From: Hirudo medicinalis
Lineage: Eukaryota > Annelida > Clitellata > Hirudinida > Hirudinidae
Assembly: GCA_011800805.1 (NCBI GenBank)
Contig: MPNW01000048.1
Location: 796,008-860,007 of the forward strand
Length of the DNA stretch: 64,000 bases
Direction: 5' to 3'
Shown piece by piece: positions 23,438-36,500 of this stretch (its first letter is position 1; the number at the start of each line of letters is the position of its first letter). Both the position numbers and the translations under genes were made by a program. A model generated the notes under the pieces. It was given only the letters and a program-made list of their open reading frames with translations. It ran no database searches and was not told the DNA's origin.

Positions 23438-26400
23438 AATGGTGAGTAGTGAACCATGCTCGTATGTAGGCTTGAATGCCATACATACTGGTACCTCATC
23501 TGCTTTCCCCTTTATGAGACCCCTTCAAAATATTTAAAGTAAATTTGGCATTTGTGGTTCCAAAGACATTTTAAGAATGACTGAATGTCTTTAAGGAACA
23601 ATCAACATCAAATGGAACACATCTTACAAGGCTGTTAATATCACTCAAGATAACAAATGGAAATGGTTAATCAAGCAATTTTTAATCATCAGAAATAATC
23701 TTTTCTATGAAAGACTGTTGAATTGTGACAATCTCAATGAAAGATGATAAGTGACAATGGACACTAATAACCTTGGAATTGCCTCAAAAGTGGATGTCCA
23801 CTTTGTTTGGAAAAGTGCAATGAGATTGGCTGACGATCCTGCACATGTTAGAGACATAATATAAATCACAATATAAACAGTAACCAATTTGAAACTTTTA
23901 ATTTTCAAACAGCACATTAATGCTCCCGTTAAATGACTGACCTTTGAACATAACAGCTAATCTTTCACCATGAGGATCCCAGGTGAGGCACTGGACTGTT
24001 CCACCAACACTGACACAAATTTACACTTATATTTTGTTATGATTTTCGTTTAACATCAAGAAGATATTAAAATGGATGCCTAGCGACTTAACATAAACAA
24101 CCTCAACCAAAGAAGAGACTAAATGAAATATCATGTCCTAAAATCAGAAAACCAACCAAAGTTCAGTTGTTTCTTGCAAGAAATTCAAATCTATGACTGG
24201 TTTGGGTGGCTTCACTGATTTGAGTGTATTTTCAATGTCTGAGGGCAGGAAAACAATGCTGTAGATTGTAGGGTCATCAGAAGTTGTAAACAGCAGTGTG
24301 CTCCCATCAGGACTCCAGCAATAAGACTGTCAAGTTGAAATGAATGCAGGAAATAAAGAAATGATGGATCATACATTATCGAAAGTGATGGTGACACTAA
24401 TATGTCGCCATGCACTTAGTTTAGGAAGCATCTAGGTTTCCCCGATTACCTTGGCTCCTCAAAAGAGTGTGTAATCAATGCATTAAATGGTGAAGGATTT
24501 TATAATTATTCAATGGTTCAGAAATTTGAAGCAATTCAAAAAAAGAGTGATGACATGAAACTCTAAGAAATTATTCAAATCATAACAACATTAGTGACCA
24601 CAAAGTTGATGTTTTAGTTTTACAGACCTGACATCTTCCTAATAAATTGCCCCAGGTTTCACACTGCCATGACAGGCATTCAAAGAGCCTGAAACATATT
24701 CCGAGAAATAAAACATCCTCCAAAAAATAAAGTTACTTGTAAAAATAGGCTTAATTTAAGTTTTGACTTATTTCTGTCATCAACTCATGAAGCTGTCCTC
24801 GTCAATATCTTTCTCTTATCGGCAAATTTCATCAAAAATTGCATCAACGAAGGCAGTTATATTCATACTTGAAACTTGGAGAAGAACAGGTAGTCAAGAG
24901 CTTGAGAGAATCAGGTGAGAACTGAGCACTGATGAAACCTCCACAACCAACTTTCATGATGGCCTGATGTTCTTCAAGATCCACATTCCATACCTTGCAG
25001 TTTAATTTACATCTTGACTGATGATATTTTCACAACATGCACATACAACCAACATGATAAAATAAACTAAAAAAAATAACATGAACTTGTCATGACTCAA
25101 TAAATCACAGATATTCTATTTTCTTGTGTTTATAAATAAAATATATCACGCTAATAAAAACAATTTACAACAGGGATAGACCTAGACGTCTAGGTATCCT
25201 GAACATTCAACAAACATATTTACTACGATGGCGTTATCAACAGGTGAACAGGTGACCAGAAGGTTTCCATGAGGATCCCAAGCAACAGATGAAAGGGGAC
25301 AATGGCCAGGTTTGACAAGAATCTGTGTGGTCTGACTCAGAGCTGACTTCATGTATGCAGTGGATGGGCTCAGATTCCAAACTATCAAACAACTGTGGGC
25401 TGCCACTGCCAATGTGGTTGCTGAGAACGGTCTTAGAATAAATGTGAATAAACATATTAAAATAAAATCATATTAATGTTATGACAAAATAAAATAAACA
25501 GCCAGTCCAGCATTCAACAATGCTAAGCACCAGACAAGTCAAGAGGCTTCTTTATTTGAGAACCTCACTTGGTTTTGCCACTTGCTATAAATTTATGATT
25601 CACCAAATTTATATGATATTGAACAGATCAATTACCTCCATGCAATGCTGGCAATCCCCTTCTGGTTTGGATGTTTCAGAGTCTGGATATCTTTGGTGCA
25701 TGAGTAATTCTTCACTAAAATCTCATCGTCCTTGATGGCAATTGCAATCTTGTCGTAGTGTGGGTGCCAGGCTAAACATCTTATGTAGCTCTCCCTCCTG
25801 TTTACAAGCACGAGTTGGAGAAACCAAATTAGGTTTTGTTCACAATAAAAGCCAACAAAATATTTTGAAACCATTGTCTTGTGCTTGAAAAATCATTTAT
25901 AAGTACATCAGTAGGCATCTGCAAAAATGCATGGAGTAAAAAATAATCAAATGTTGGTAAATTAAAAACTAAAAATGATTAGAAAAAAAAACTAAACATG
26001 ATTAGAAATTAAGGACAACTAACAGCCAAATGTGGTGATTTGAGCCATCTGAAGAATGACAACGAAACTGTAGCCCACTTTGAAATGAGGTGGAAGGCTA
26101 ACAAAGACATTTAAATGTTTTACTTACAATTCATAACATAAATTGTCAACTTAGTTCAGATGAGGAAGCATCCTGATATTGCCACAAAACTTAAGTTTGT
26201 TGAATCTTATTTCAAACTAAGTAAATCATCATCAATCAGTTCTCAACAATAAAAGCAAGTCTTAATTTCAGTATTTATTAAATGGTTTGATCTTATGGTG
26301 CAAGATCACTTTTTGAGGAAGAACAATAATAAAATTATTTTCTAGATATTACCAGGACTTGATGTCTTTTGCTTCAAGTTGGTCAGCTCAACAAGCAATC

Positions 26401-26833
26401 CAGTGAATCCGTGCTTTGACCTGTGACGAAAGATTACAAAATTATATCACATAATCAAATGGAAAAAGATAAAAATCAGTTCAGTTTATTTAGCAAAGAC
26501 CTTGCAGAGAATTTACTAATAGAAAGAACTACCATGCTTGAATAAGTCGTAATTTTAAGGATTCGGCATTTTCCAGAAACACAGCATTAGTCAACTCTCT
26601 CGAACGTATGAATCTTGACTTTTCACTTGTACAATTAATGTCTTCAAATTCTGGTTCCTGAAAAGACGTTTGCTACTAAAACATGTGTCGCACATACAAA
26701 AATTGCGATTTAATTAATTTAATACCTCTTCTCTTGGTATTGTAGCTTCCACAAAATGCAACTGAGCATTCCTTTCGCATGTCGTGTAACAATTATAAGG
26801 CGGCGAAGATGGGAAATAAACTTGAGAAGTCAT
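23438..26833 (-). CDS. AAAS: Aladin, WD-repeat nucleoporin
   Basis: Aladin anchors to the nuclear pore complex. Exons on the minus strand, 5' to 3': 26833-26726, 26657-26533, 26420-26353, 26097-26024, 25918-25872, 25797-25636, 25431-25227, 24993-24869, 24688-24628, 24326-24157, 24009-23942, 23838-23772, 23522-23438, all joined in phase. The start MTSQVYFPSSPPYN resembles the family's short proline-containing N-terminus. Characteristic stretches are IRCLAWHPHYDKIAIA, ATTLAVAAHSCLIVWNL, KPGHCPLSSVAWDPHG, VTCSPVDNAI, SYCWSPDGSTLLF and LTWDPHGERLAV, which are blades of the WD propeller. The 13 exons encode 455 residues, against about 546 in human aladin. The chain breaks after GSLLTI, and a C-terminal exon was not convincingly found. 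The only acceptor noticed (23251, TTGCAG) gives three residues and a stop. Confidence 0.93.
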
Positions 26834-27400
26834 TCCTTATGCGATAAAGTTACATTTAACAAATAACAATCAAAAACCTGTACGTTAATGCAGCTTAATG
26901 TTCATTGCATAACGAAATGATACTCAAAATCCCTCCATCGAATATAATTTATGTAAAAAAAATAAATATTTACTGATAAATTTATTGAAATGCTTTTAAA
27001 TAACTTAAGAAGCTATTATTTAAATAAATTAATAATTAAAATTAATAAAAACGAAACATATAATAAGAATAATCACAGACACAATACGAATAATGAATAA
27101 GATAATCGTTAAATTTATTTAGCATTGCACCAGTTTTATTAGTTTTTGAAATTAATTTTGCAATAAAATAATTGTTTTGAGATTTTTAACTTTTAATTTG
27201 AGATAGAATCTTCTTTAGCATCTCACCATTTCTCCCGTGGTGGCTTTGCCGTTTTACCTTAACGGTCTTAGAAAGTTACTCTTTTAAAGAGTTTGTTCCA
27301 AGGTATTACTCGCCTGTAAAACACGACGTTTTAATACTGCTTCTTTGATACTACAGGTCCACACCAAACAACTTTGCGCACTATAATTAATTTTAATAAA
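26834..27400. other. Region upstream of AAAS
   Basis: AT-rich sequence containing the presumed AAAS promoter. No clear TATA box or other defined motif was identified. Confidence 0.5.
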
Positions 27401-27545
27401 TACCATGCGGAGTGCCCCAGCGATTCTGTTCTGGGTCCGCTTCTGTTCACTATGGAAACAGCTGAACTTGAGAACGTCATTTGGGCATATGGACTCCGCG
27501 AAGACGCTGGAAGAAACTACAGCAGCTTCTATTTTTTCCTTAACA
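27400..27545 (+). mobile_element. Non-LTR reverse transcriptase fragment
   Basis: A frame within 27374-27580 reads CPSDSVLGPLLFTMETAELE, then VIWAYGLREDAG. This matches the PQGSVLGPLLF..Y...L block followed by the degraded catalytic-Asp region of jockey/CR1-type retrotransposons. Only this segment survives. Confidence 0.7.
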
Positions 27546-27960
27546 TGTTATGGGTATTTCATAACGACAGGAGGTATTAGGATTGAGTGTTTATTGAGAA
27601 GCAATGAGAGCTGAGAGGCTATGAGGGTGAGAAGGGCGATCGTCTGATTCATGTGGCCTCAGCGGTTTCAGCGTCTCATCAATGCAGCTGCAAACATCTT
27701 ATACAACAAAAGAAAACACGACCACATTGCTCTTATTTTTCATGACCCCCATTGACTACGTAAGCATTCATCAAATAATAGACAATACGGAATTTCCCTC
27801 ATCTGCCCGACGTGCTATGCTGGATGGTAGGTCTAAAGACGTTGTTGGCCCGCAGATCTGGATCTCCCTTCTTCTATTGCAATACTGATACAGACGGGCT
27901 GTTTAAAGCGCTTTATCAGGTAATCGCTGCTGCAGTTTCCTAACTGCGTTGATAGCTCAT

Positions 27961-28335
27961 TTATATCATTCGCTTCCTGAGAATCCAAGGATTTTCGTTT
28001 ATGGCAGCATGCTTCACATTACCAATGTTATACCTCCGCTCGAATATCTGAAGCCACCTTTGGGAAGCACAAAAATCTTTTAATCCTATCTGAAGGGCAA
28101 GTGTCTTGGCTTTTGCTGGGAGCATATCCCCAGACACTGGAGCATTCTTCCCTCGCAAATCAAAAAAGTAGGCCCAAATAGACTTGTCTAAGCTTTCGTA
28201 CTTCGGTTCAGATGTGCTTAAATTTGAGCCTGTGTCACTTTTTTCAGCCTTCACAACATTTTCTCTAGTTTTAACGATGCTAGAAGGTACGTATGGCTTA
28301 ATTTGATACTTTGTAGCGATGTCGCCCTTGTTCGG
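27961..28335 (-). mobile_element. Tigger/pogo transposase N-terminal remnant
   Basis: The minus strand encodes a psq-type helix-turn-helix (KGDIATKYQIKPYVPSSIVKT) and then a CENP-B-type DNA-binding domain (SIWAYFFDLRGKNAPVSGDM, DFCASQRWLQIFERRYNI), the order found in pogo/Tigger transposases. The frame stops at 27961, and no DDE catalytic domain was found downstream. The 97-codon frame could in principle be a domesticated DNA-binding protein, but no partner exons were seen. Confidence 0.82.
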
Positions 28336-29474
28336 ACCACCAAAACCGCTTTTTAAAATTTCTTATACATCTCTTAAAATGTTTTTTTTTTTAAATCTAC
28401 GCCTTTTCTTTTTATTTGTCTGGACGTTATTGTTATAACGACAACGCGTCTAAAAACCAAAATGGCAAAAGCACAAAGTGAACCGAACTTTTTGTTTTTA
28501 AAAGATTCTGAATACTAAATGTGTAAAGTTGAAGTTATTAAGATATTTTTTATAAGGGCAAGCTTCTACTAAAAAAAAAAAACGAGAGTTCATAAAAAAT
28601 CGTTTTATAAGATACAAATTTAAATTTTTATGAATTTTATTAATTTAAAAACCAAACAAAAATCATGTAATTTTGTTATGTAGAGAATAGAAAGTTTAAA
28701 ATATATTGGAACCAAAATGCTTTTCGTTCAGTGGTTATTGAGAAAATTCTTTGATGAAAATATTCCGTTAAAGAGATGTTCTTTATAAGGAGGTTTTACT
28801 GTATTTCAATTCAGATAAAAACCAACTATTATATTACATACATTTTCGTGAATGATTTGCTGAGTAACTGAGTCTCTCAAATGTGAATTAGTTTATCCGT
28901 TGACAATTTAAGTTATTTTCAAACAATTTACTTCAGCAACTTTCCTTTAAAAGTGGTTTTCGTTAGAACCAAATATCTTGACACTATTCACTAAATTTTA
29001 AATTTTAGTCTTATGCTGAATAAGGCTACCGACACTTCCTATCACGTTAGGAGTAAGGAATGTACCAATTGTACATAATGTAAGAATTCTCACATCTTAA
29101 TCATGTTTTTCGACCTAAACTGATTTCCGTAATTAATTGATTTTAATTTACAAAAGTAAAATATATTTCTTGACCTTATTGCATAATTTGTGATATTAGG
29201 ATTTGCGATTTGTTAAAATAAAGCGCATTTAATATCAAGCGATTTTTTTTTTTATATATGACAGTAGCCATAGTAACATAATATATTACACAAAATCAAA
29301 CTCATTTTGTAAATAATTCATATTAAATACTAAAATATTCACTTCATGGAATTTTGTCTTTGAGAATAAAATATTTTTTTAACATTTTTATGTATGAAAA
29401 CCATTTAACGACTCCGTACTTTGCAAGCAGACAACCAATCACATTCTTGCTATACATCCGTTTATTCATTTATT

Positions 29475-29486
29475 AGGTCGTGACCT
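29475..29486. promoter_or_regulatory. Inverted nuclear-receptor half-sites (IR0-like)
   Basis: AGGTCGTGACCT is a perfect palindrome made of two AGGTC cores. It lies about 4.1 kb upstream of the first recognised NR2C exon. A function is inferred only. Confidence 0.35.
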
Positions 29487-30548
29487 CTTACCTTCCGTGC
29501 GCTGATGTTGTTCTGTTGTGGATTTTAACTCAAATTTCTTTGTTAATCGGACGATCTGAAAGATTAATTGATTAGGAAATGAATGCCCAACCGTTGGATA
29601 ATTGATCTGGAGTTCAGCAAAACACTGACTTCCTGGACAAGTAATGCTTACTTATATTCTGTTAAAGCTTTATAGATAGTTTTAAATGATGTTTACAATT
29701 TTATTGTGTACGATCTTTCTTTTTGTTATGATTGTCTGAACGTTTATTGCGTGAGAGATCGGATATGCGATACATTTTCTTAAAATGTAATATCTACCGC
29801 GATCTTAGGAAACTAACACTGAATTATTCACGTACATTTTGAGTCATTCAAAAGGCATTAGCCTGTCTGACCTTTGATATTTGTTGAAAAGGTTGAGTTC
29901 AAGATGGCGTTTGAAAGTAGATTAAGACATGATCCAGATTCATAATTTATGCTAATGTAACATTTTTGAGTTTGTTAAGGAATAATTTTATACTTTTCGA
30001 ATAGATGTCAAATATTTAAATGTATATTAAAGGAAATTGTGTAATGTCAGTTTGAAACATTACAAATATGTTTGTAAATTTCTACATCCTGGGAAATGTT
30101 GAATCTTTGAGATTACATTTTAAATGAATTGTCACTAAAGAGCCACTCAGGCTGGAGTGCTAATAATGTACCACACTTAATTCTGATTAGCATGCTTCAT
30201 TTTTGTGATCTGATTCCTTAATGTTGCATGATGATCAACAAATTTGACCTTGCTCATGAATTTCACTCAAGTTTTTGACCTTTCTCCTTTTATCAGTGCT
30301 TGTTTTTGTACAGGAGGCTGAGTCTAAAGGATTTCAACCTATTTATTTTTCTGTTAAGCTCAGACATATTTTCACTCATCTTTAAATACATTTCATGCTA
30401 AGGATCAATTATTCCAGCAGTTGCAGGCTGTTGAACAACCTACACTGAAATGTATACATATCTGGTGCAAACTATTTGTAGGAGAAGCACTTTGCCTTAT
30501 GTGTTCATTAACTTTGTAAGAAATGCAGAAGTTGTTCTGGGTTTCTTT

Positions 30549-30574
30549 TGACCTTCCTTAACCTTGCTTGACCT
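30549..30574 (-). promoter_or_regulatory. DR4-DR4 nuclear-receptor element
   Basis: TGACCT-tcct-TAACCT-tgct-TGACCT: three half-sites with exactly four-base spacers, the middle one with one mismatch. Direct repeats of AGGTCA are bound by NR2C and related receptors. Other TGACCT sites lie at about 29870, 30245 and 30280. Regulation of NR2C by its own family is a hypothesis. Confidence 0.4.
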
Positions 30575-32749
30575 TGAAGAGTCTTCTTAATAACCCAGGC
30601 GAATGTTGTTTTTGAGTGTCTTGTTTCATGGCATGAGTATATTGTTTGTGAACTTTAATAATTAAAATAACATCAATAATTGTTGCATGTTTGTTAAAGT
30701 ACAGGAAAGTATTTGTGGAAAGCTAAGTTCAGCAGAATTAAAAGAGTAGTCCAATAATTAAATTATTTTAGAAATAATTTCTATGTACTTCAAATTTCAG
30801 TAATAAAACTATAAAATATATAAGAGAAATTTGGACATTTTGAACTTTGAAAAATAGTAAAACATCATTTGAGAGTTTTGAGACAATAAAAATTCAGCAC
30901 CATTTAGTTTGTAATAATAATTACTTAAATAAGCATTATTGTGATTAGTAAATGCAAAATACAAATATTAAGACTAGTAAATGATCAGTGATGGGAAGCT
31001 CATGCAGTGACATCATTAAGTTTCATCAGTGCTAAATGAAATTTGATTAAAACTCATGATCATGCTGCTCAAGTTTGAGAAGGCAAGTTCTAGAGCCAAA
31101 CTGACACTGAATTTGTTTAACAAATTGAAGAATTTGAAGCATTTTGTTTTCCAAACAGATTGTTATTTGATTGTTATTTGTTATATTTCCTTGTGTGAAA
31201 AGTTTCCAAGCAAGCAACGGGAGAATTGTTTATAATTGCTGAATTTTCTAATAGGTCTTAATGTGCTCCTTAATTATGAATCGATATATCTGCTTATAAG
31301 GACTCTTCAAGTCTGCATTAATGAGCCGCCCTTAAATTGTTGACTCTTCGAAGCAGTAGAAATTAATTAGTAACAAGGTTAGCAAACGTGGGAAGGTATG
31401 AAAAGAGAGGAGAGATACTTATGTATCTATAGAGAGAGGATTGAACTCCTGCTTACTGGGATCTGCAGGGCGAGATTTGCATATTTTAATGCAGACGATG
31501 TGCAGGTGTTGCAGGTGTAACGAGTTTTCTTAGGGGAAGAATTCGTCTAACAAGTGCGACCCACAGCCACTAGCAGTGAATAGATCGGCATCATTGCGCT
31601 TTCATCGAAGCGTAGGTTATTCTTTTCTCGTCAACTTTCTCCTCACTCACTTTCCTTCTTTCTCTCGCTTGGCATTATGTAAAAGGTCACCGTATAATTG
31701 GAGTGCAGGAGGCTCTCTGGTGTTTGTGTTGAGCGTGCGCGTGCTTGGCGTGTGCATTGGGATCTCGTTTTTCCTTGTAGAATGATTTGATTCCCTGCTG
31801 TGAGCTCCTTAAAACGATGCACAGCTGAAACCCCAATTAGAACTTTTTCAAGCTGATATCTTATCGAGCAAATCTGCAGTTGACCATAGATCACTTGAAC
31901 TCTCTAATCAGGTCTCTGGTCCTTCTCGCATTATTTTTAAGTTTTATTTCGAGGTCTATTTTCTTAGCAACGACAATAAAATAGCAATCACTGCACCCAA
32001 ATCCCTCTTAGTCGTCGTCCCCCCCCCAAGAAAAGGGCCAATACCACCGTACAGAACTCTCAGAATCTGTTGAGAGATAGCTATGTAATCGATAAGCCTA
32101 AATTAGAAATTAGCCACCTAGAAAAAGAAGGAATACAAGGTATTAAAACTGGAAATGTGTAATCACACACTCGTGTTGCCTCGCCTGTGGAGACGCTAAG
32201 AATGCTTCTAGCCGTGACCTTCCGAGATGTCGAAATACATTCTTAGGAATATGATTGTATAAATTAATCATAATTATAAAATGCTAATTATCTAAATAAT
32301 ATTTGATCCGTGAATAATAATATTTACAATCATTGAATAATTTTTGCTTGACGGCATGGTTCGTTAAAAACGCTCATCTGGAGAATAAAGGTCAGGTTAC
32401 CTCCTACGTCGGTCGGAGCACAGCAGTGTCGCGTTCATGACCTGATTCGACTCATCAACTCTCCCGGGGCAGATGATATATACATGATCAACTGCTCCTG
32501 AGTAATCCCTCCTCTTAATCATCCTCGTGGTGCTGGCTGCCATTCATCGACTTCACCATCATAATCATCCGCATCATTCAATTTATTATCATAACCACTG
32601 TTCATCATAACTTGTAATTTATGCTCCAATGGTAGTGGTTAAGGCACCTCAAATGATTATGACATCTGTTAATCGTGATGTGAAAGTACTATTTATAAAT
32701 GCCATCTTCATGCCTGGTCGCTCTCGTCTTAACAACATACCATCTAACA

Positions 32750-32840
32750 GGTAACTTTGATCAGTTCGGATTTGGAACCCCGTTGTGGGAACACCATCCT
32801 AATCATCTAGTTATGCAATGGACTTTAATGTACGCGCGCA
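32750..32840 (+). repeat. Family-2 SINE fragment
   Basis: GGATTTGGAACCCCGTTGTGGGAACACC is a degraded B box and tRNA 3' end; CATCCTAATCATCTAGTTATG and GGACTTTAATG match the body seen at 19380-19415. Confidence 0.65.
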
Positions 32841-33591
32841 CACACGCGTAACACGGGGTTACTAATTAATGGGTTCAATTAATTAACTCAATGAAATATG
32901 AATTTGCCATTCAATTAACCTCAGTATGTGTCAGTGCTTGGAACCAGAGATTTCGTTGCATTAGTTAAATTATTCTCGAAACTAGATCTAATAGTGATAA
33001 GAATGTAAAGCACTTGTGTATTATTTTATTACTTGCGTAATTATCATAAGTATTATTAGGGAATTATTTTTAAAACATTTGTTTCAATATGTTCAATTGA
33101 AGAGAATGTTTCTGAGTTTTCTGAGGCCGAAAATCATTGCATAACGTTTCATAATCATAGTCATCATCATCATTGATTGTCACCATGGATTGTTTTAGTT
33201 TCTTCTGCCCTAATAGCTGCCGATGACTTGAAAAATCCTGCTCTGATGACTTGAAAGAGCCTGCTCTCCTCACTCCGAGAATAACGACTGAATTATGACA
33301 CATCGATTGTTTGATCACTGCTCAGTCTATTTTTGACCTTTTAATTGAGTTGGAGCAGAAGTGTCGACCCAACCATTGTTTAAAGAGGGCGGCAATGTTT
33401 ACACTGCACAAGACCTTGATAAGATTAAAAGCTGTTTCGCTGTTATTATTCTATTTATAATGAATTATCCATCACGATAATAGCAATGATATTAAATATT
33501 CATGTTAATAATCACTTTCAATTTGTGTGGACTATTATTACCAAAAGAGACTATTTAGTCAACATTAATTACTTAGTGTACTTCCTTCCAG

Positions 33592-36500
33592 AGCACTCCA
33601 TGTCACATCATTGAAACTGTAGAGGGCATTCAGAGACAACAGCTCATTAGGCAAGAATTACTGTCATAAATGCTAGCTTTGTGAGCAAGGATGCCAAATG
33701 AAAAGGCGTTCATAAAGTCTGAGGCAATCTCCCCCCACTACGAGCACCACGACTGTCGGTCCAAGAGTCTGGTGGCAGTGGAGAACTCCAATCCAGAAAT
33801 CATCCACGTGGTGAATGTGGGCTCCAATCAGCATGTCGTCAGACCGCAGCACATGGCCGTCATAGGCTCAAACTCTCTGAATGGACTTCAGACCATATCA
33901 CTTCCAGGAGATACCGAACTCAACATAAACCTCCCGTTGAACCTGGTTAGGAATTGTTTCACGAGACCCGCACATCTGTTGATGCTTCCATCTTTATTGG
34001 TGGAATGGGAAGAACTGAGTAATCATTGAAACATGTGTTGGAGTTGTTTGTTTTCTTGTTGTTTAATCATTACTTGGAATGTTAGTAATGCCTTAACCAA
34101 AGATTTGCTGGATTCATGGTGAATGAATGAATGAGGAATACTATGTGTGAAGTTTATTGCTGAATTCTATTAAAGTTTTTTTCATATTCATCTAAATGTG
34201 AGCTACATTATTATAAAAAAATTGTTCAAATAATTAAAAACAATGTTTTTGTTGCACAGGCAACCTCTCATGACTGCGGACCTCAAAAAGTCTTGATGGC
34301 CAACCTGTTGACCCCTAACTTTGCTGCAAAGTTGAAAGAGGTCAGCCAGAATAGAGAACCGTTCGCCAATTTCGATGTAGAGGCAAAGTTGAAGGTAACA
34401 CTTAAAGTAGATGACACTTAATGTCAAAAAAGCAAGAAAAAGAGTTCATGACATTAATCACGCATTAGGAGGCAAGAGATGATTGGTTATTCCTGATTTG
34501 TGGTTTAGTCAAGTTATTTTAAGCTGTATCAAGTTGCTTTTGCTCTTGTGAAGTCATGAAGAGTTGTTCAATTTAAACCTGGCAGATCATGTTGATTCTA
34601 TTTGAGTTAACCAACAACAAAAATATCACTTTTCCTGACAAATAATCATAAATAAATATTAAGTAATCATAACTATAACAGCTGATTGTAACGCAGTTTA
34701 CTAAGTGGCTAAGATGGATGACTTGGTCTCTTGAACTTTTCAAGATGATGCAGATGAACTCGTGTCCTTGCTAAGCAGCCTCCTCTCATTGTGTTTGATT
34801 TCCTGTTAACTTTGCACTCAAAATCTCGGACGAGAGCAATTCAATCTCTGCATGCAGGTGGAGTGCTTTAAGCATGCAAAGGTACTGAAAGAAAGTCATG
34901 GAGCAATTGAAGAACCACTCTGCATTCTTTCACTCAGACTTTCAACCTCCTTTATTCTTTGTCAGGTGTTGGCCAATTACCATGCTGTTCCATTAGTAAG
35001 ACCTGGAAGTCAATGTTGGCAAGAAAATGATCTCAAAAATAGTTTGAATGATGCCTTAGTTTTAGAGTTTCAACAAGTGTTTGTCTAAGGAAGTTAAAGA
35101 TAAGTTTAATTCATTGACAGGAAATACAACAACAGGCTCCCTTGAGACCCCTGGCAGGAGAAAAGCATGAACTCTGCGTTGTTTGCGATGATAAAGCCTC
35201 AGGTTGCTGTCATCTGATTACATTCTGTTATTCAAGTTTTTCAATTCTAATATGATTAATTGCTTAAAATAATATCTTTTGTACCAGGATTTCATTTGAC
35301 TGTCATTTGTTCAAACAGGTCGTCATTATGGGGTCATAAGTTGCGAAGGTTGCAAGGGCTTCTTTAAAAGAAGCATTCGCAGGCAGTTGGCCTACGCGTG
35401 TCGAGGGAGCAGAGATTGCCCCATCAACAAACATTACCGAAATCGTTGCCAGTACTGCAGACTTCAGAAGTGTTTGGAGAGAGGAATGAGGACTGAATGT
35501 AAGTCCTCAGATGATATGTGTCAGTGTGCATCCCTTGGATGATATGTGTCAGTGTGCATCTCTTGTTGTGTGGTCCATCTCTCCTGCTGCTCTCTCTCTC
35601 TCTCTTAAAGTGGAAACATTAAGCTTGAGCTATTGCATTTCATGAATATTAAAAACGACGTACCATTTATAGGACATCAATTAAAGGACAGCCTGCATTC
35701 CATCTAATGCATTCGTTGACCACCTTTTTGACCTCCCTTGTTGATATAATTCATTATTCTTGACCAAACAAGAACTCTTCTAAGACTTAAAAAGTAAAAT
35801 AAATCAAACCCATTTAAGCACAAATTATCTCTCGAGAACGTCGACACTGAAAATGATTATTTGATGTTGGAGCGAAAAGAGATTAATTGGCATTAGTCGG
35901 TTTGTAACTCTGGGACTTTGTCACTTTAGCCGTGCAACAGGAAAGGAAGCCATACGATGGCAGGGACCGGTCGCTCACTAACCCCTCACAGAAACTCTAC
36001 ATCCAGAAGGATCATCACGATCATCACGTGCATCATCAGGGTCTAAACAGCGATCACTCGGAGGTTAGCGAATGGATGATTAATTTAAAGAGATGAAATA
36101 TCAACTGACTAGTGTTATACTCGAACACGTGATGACGACTGCGATGAATAAATATGATGAAAAGTGATGAAAATTAAATTGAAATCAATTAATTGAGAAA
36201 TGGATTTTTAAAATGGTTTGAAATAGTTCAACTCTGAATCTAACTACTTTCCAGAACGACATCAATGCTTACGTGATTTGTTCAACTGTACCAAGTCCGT
36301 CTCACAACGCAGGTACAACTGGCTACCTACCTTCCGACTCTAAAACTCAAATCGTTTGAGACTTAAACTTAATTAATTATTCGCTTATTAATGCACACAC
36401 AGTGCTTCTTAGTCATTTAGGCAAACTTTATATTTTACTGGGATACCTCAGAGCGATACGTTGAATGGAATCAGTGCGAGAACTTTTTGACGTGCTCCTG

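Larger units (their letters stand above)
28351..33591. other. Long stretch without recognised genes, 5' of NR2C
   Basis: About 5.2 kb. It holds nuclear-receptor half-sites (29475, 29870, 30245, 30280, 30549-30574), CAAGATGGCG at 29903, a POU octamer ATTTGCAT at about 31474, a poly-C run at 32021 and SINE traces at 32640-32840. It may contain the NR2C promoter and untranslated first exons. No coding exon was identified. Confidence 0.55.
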
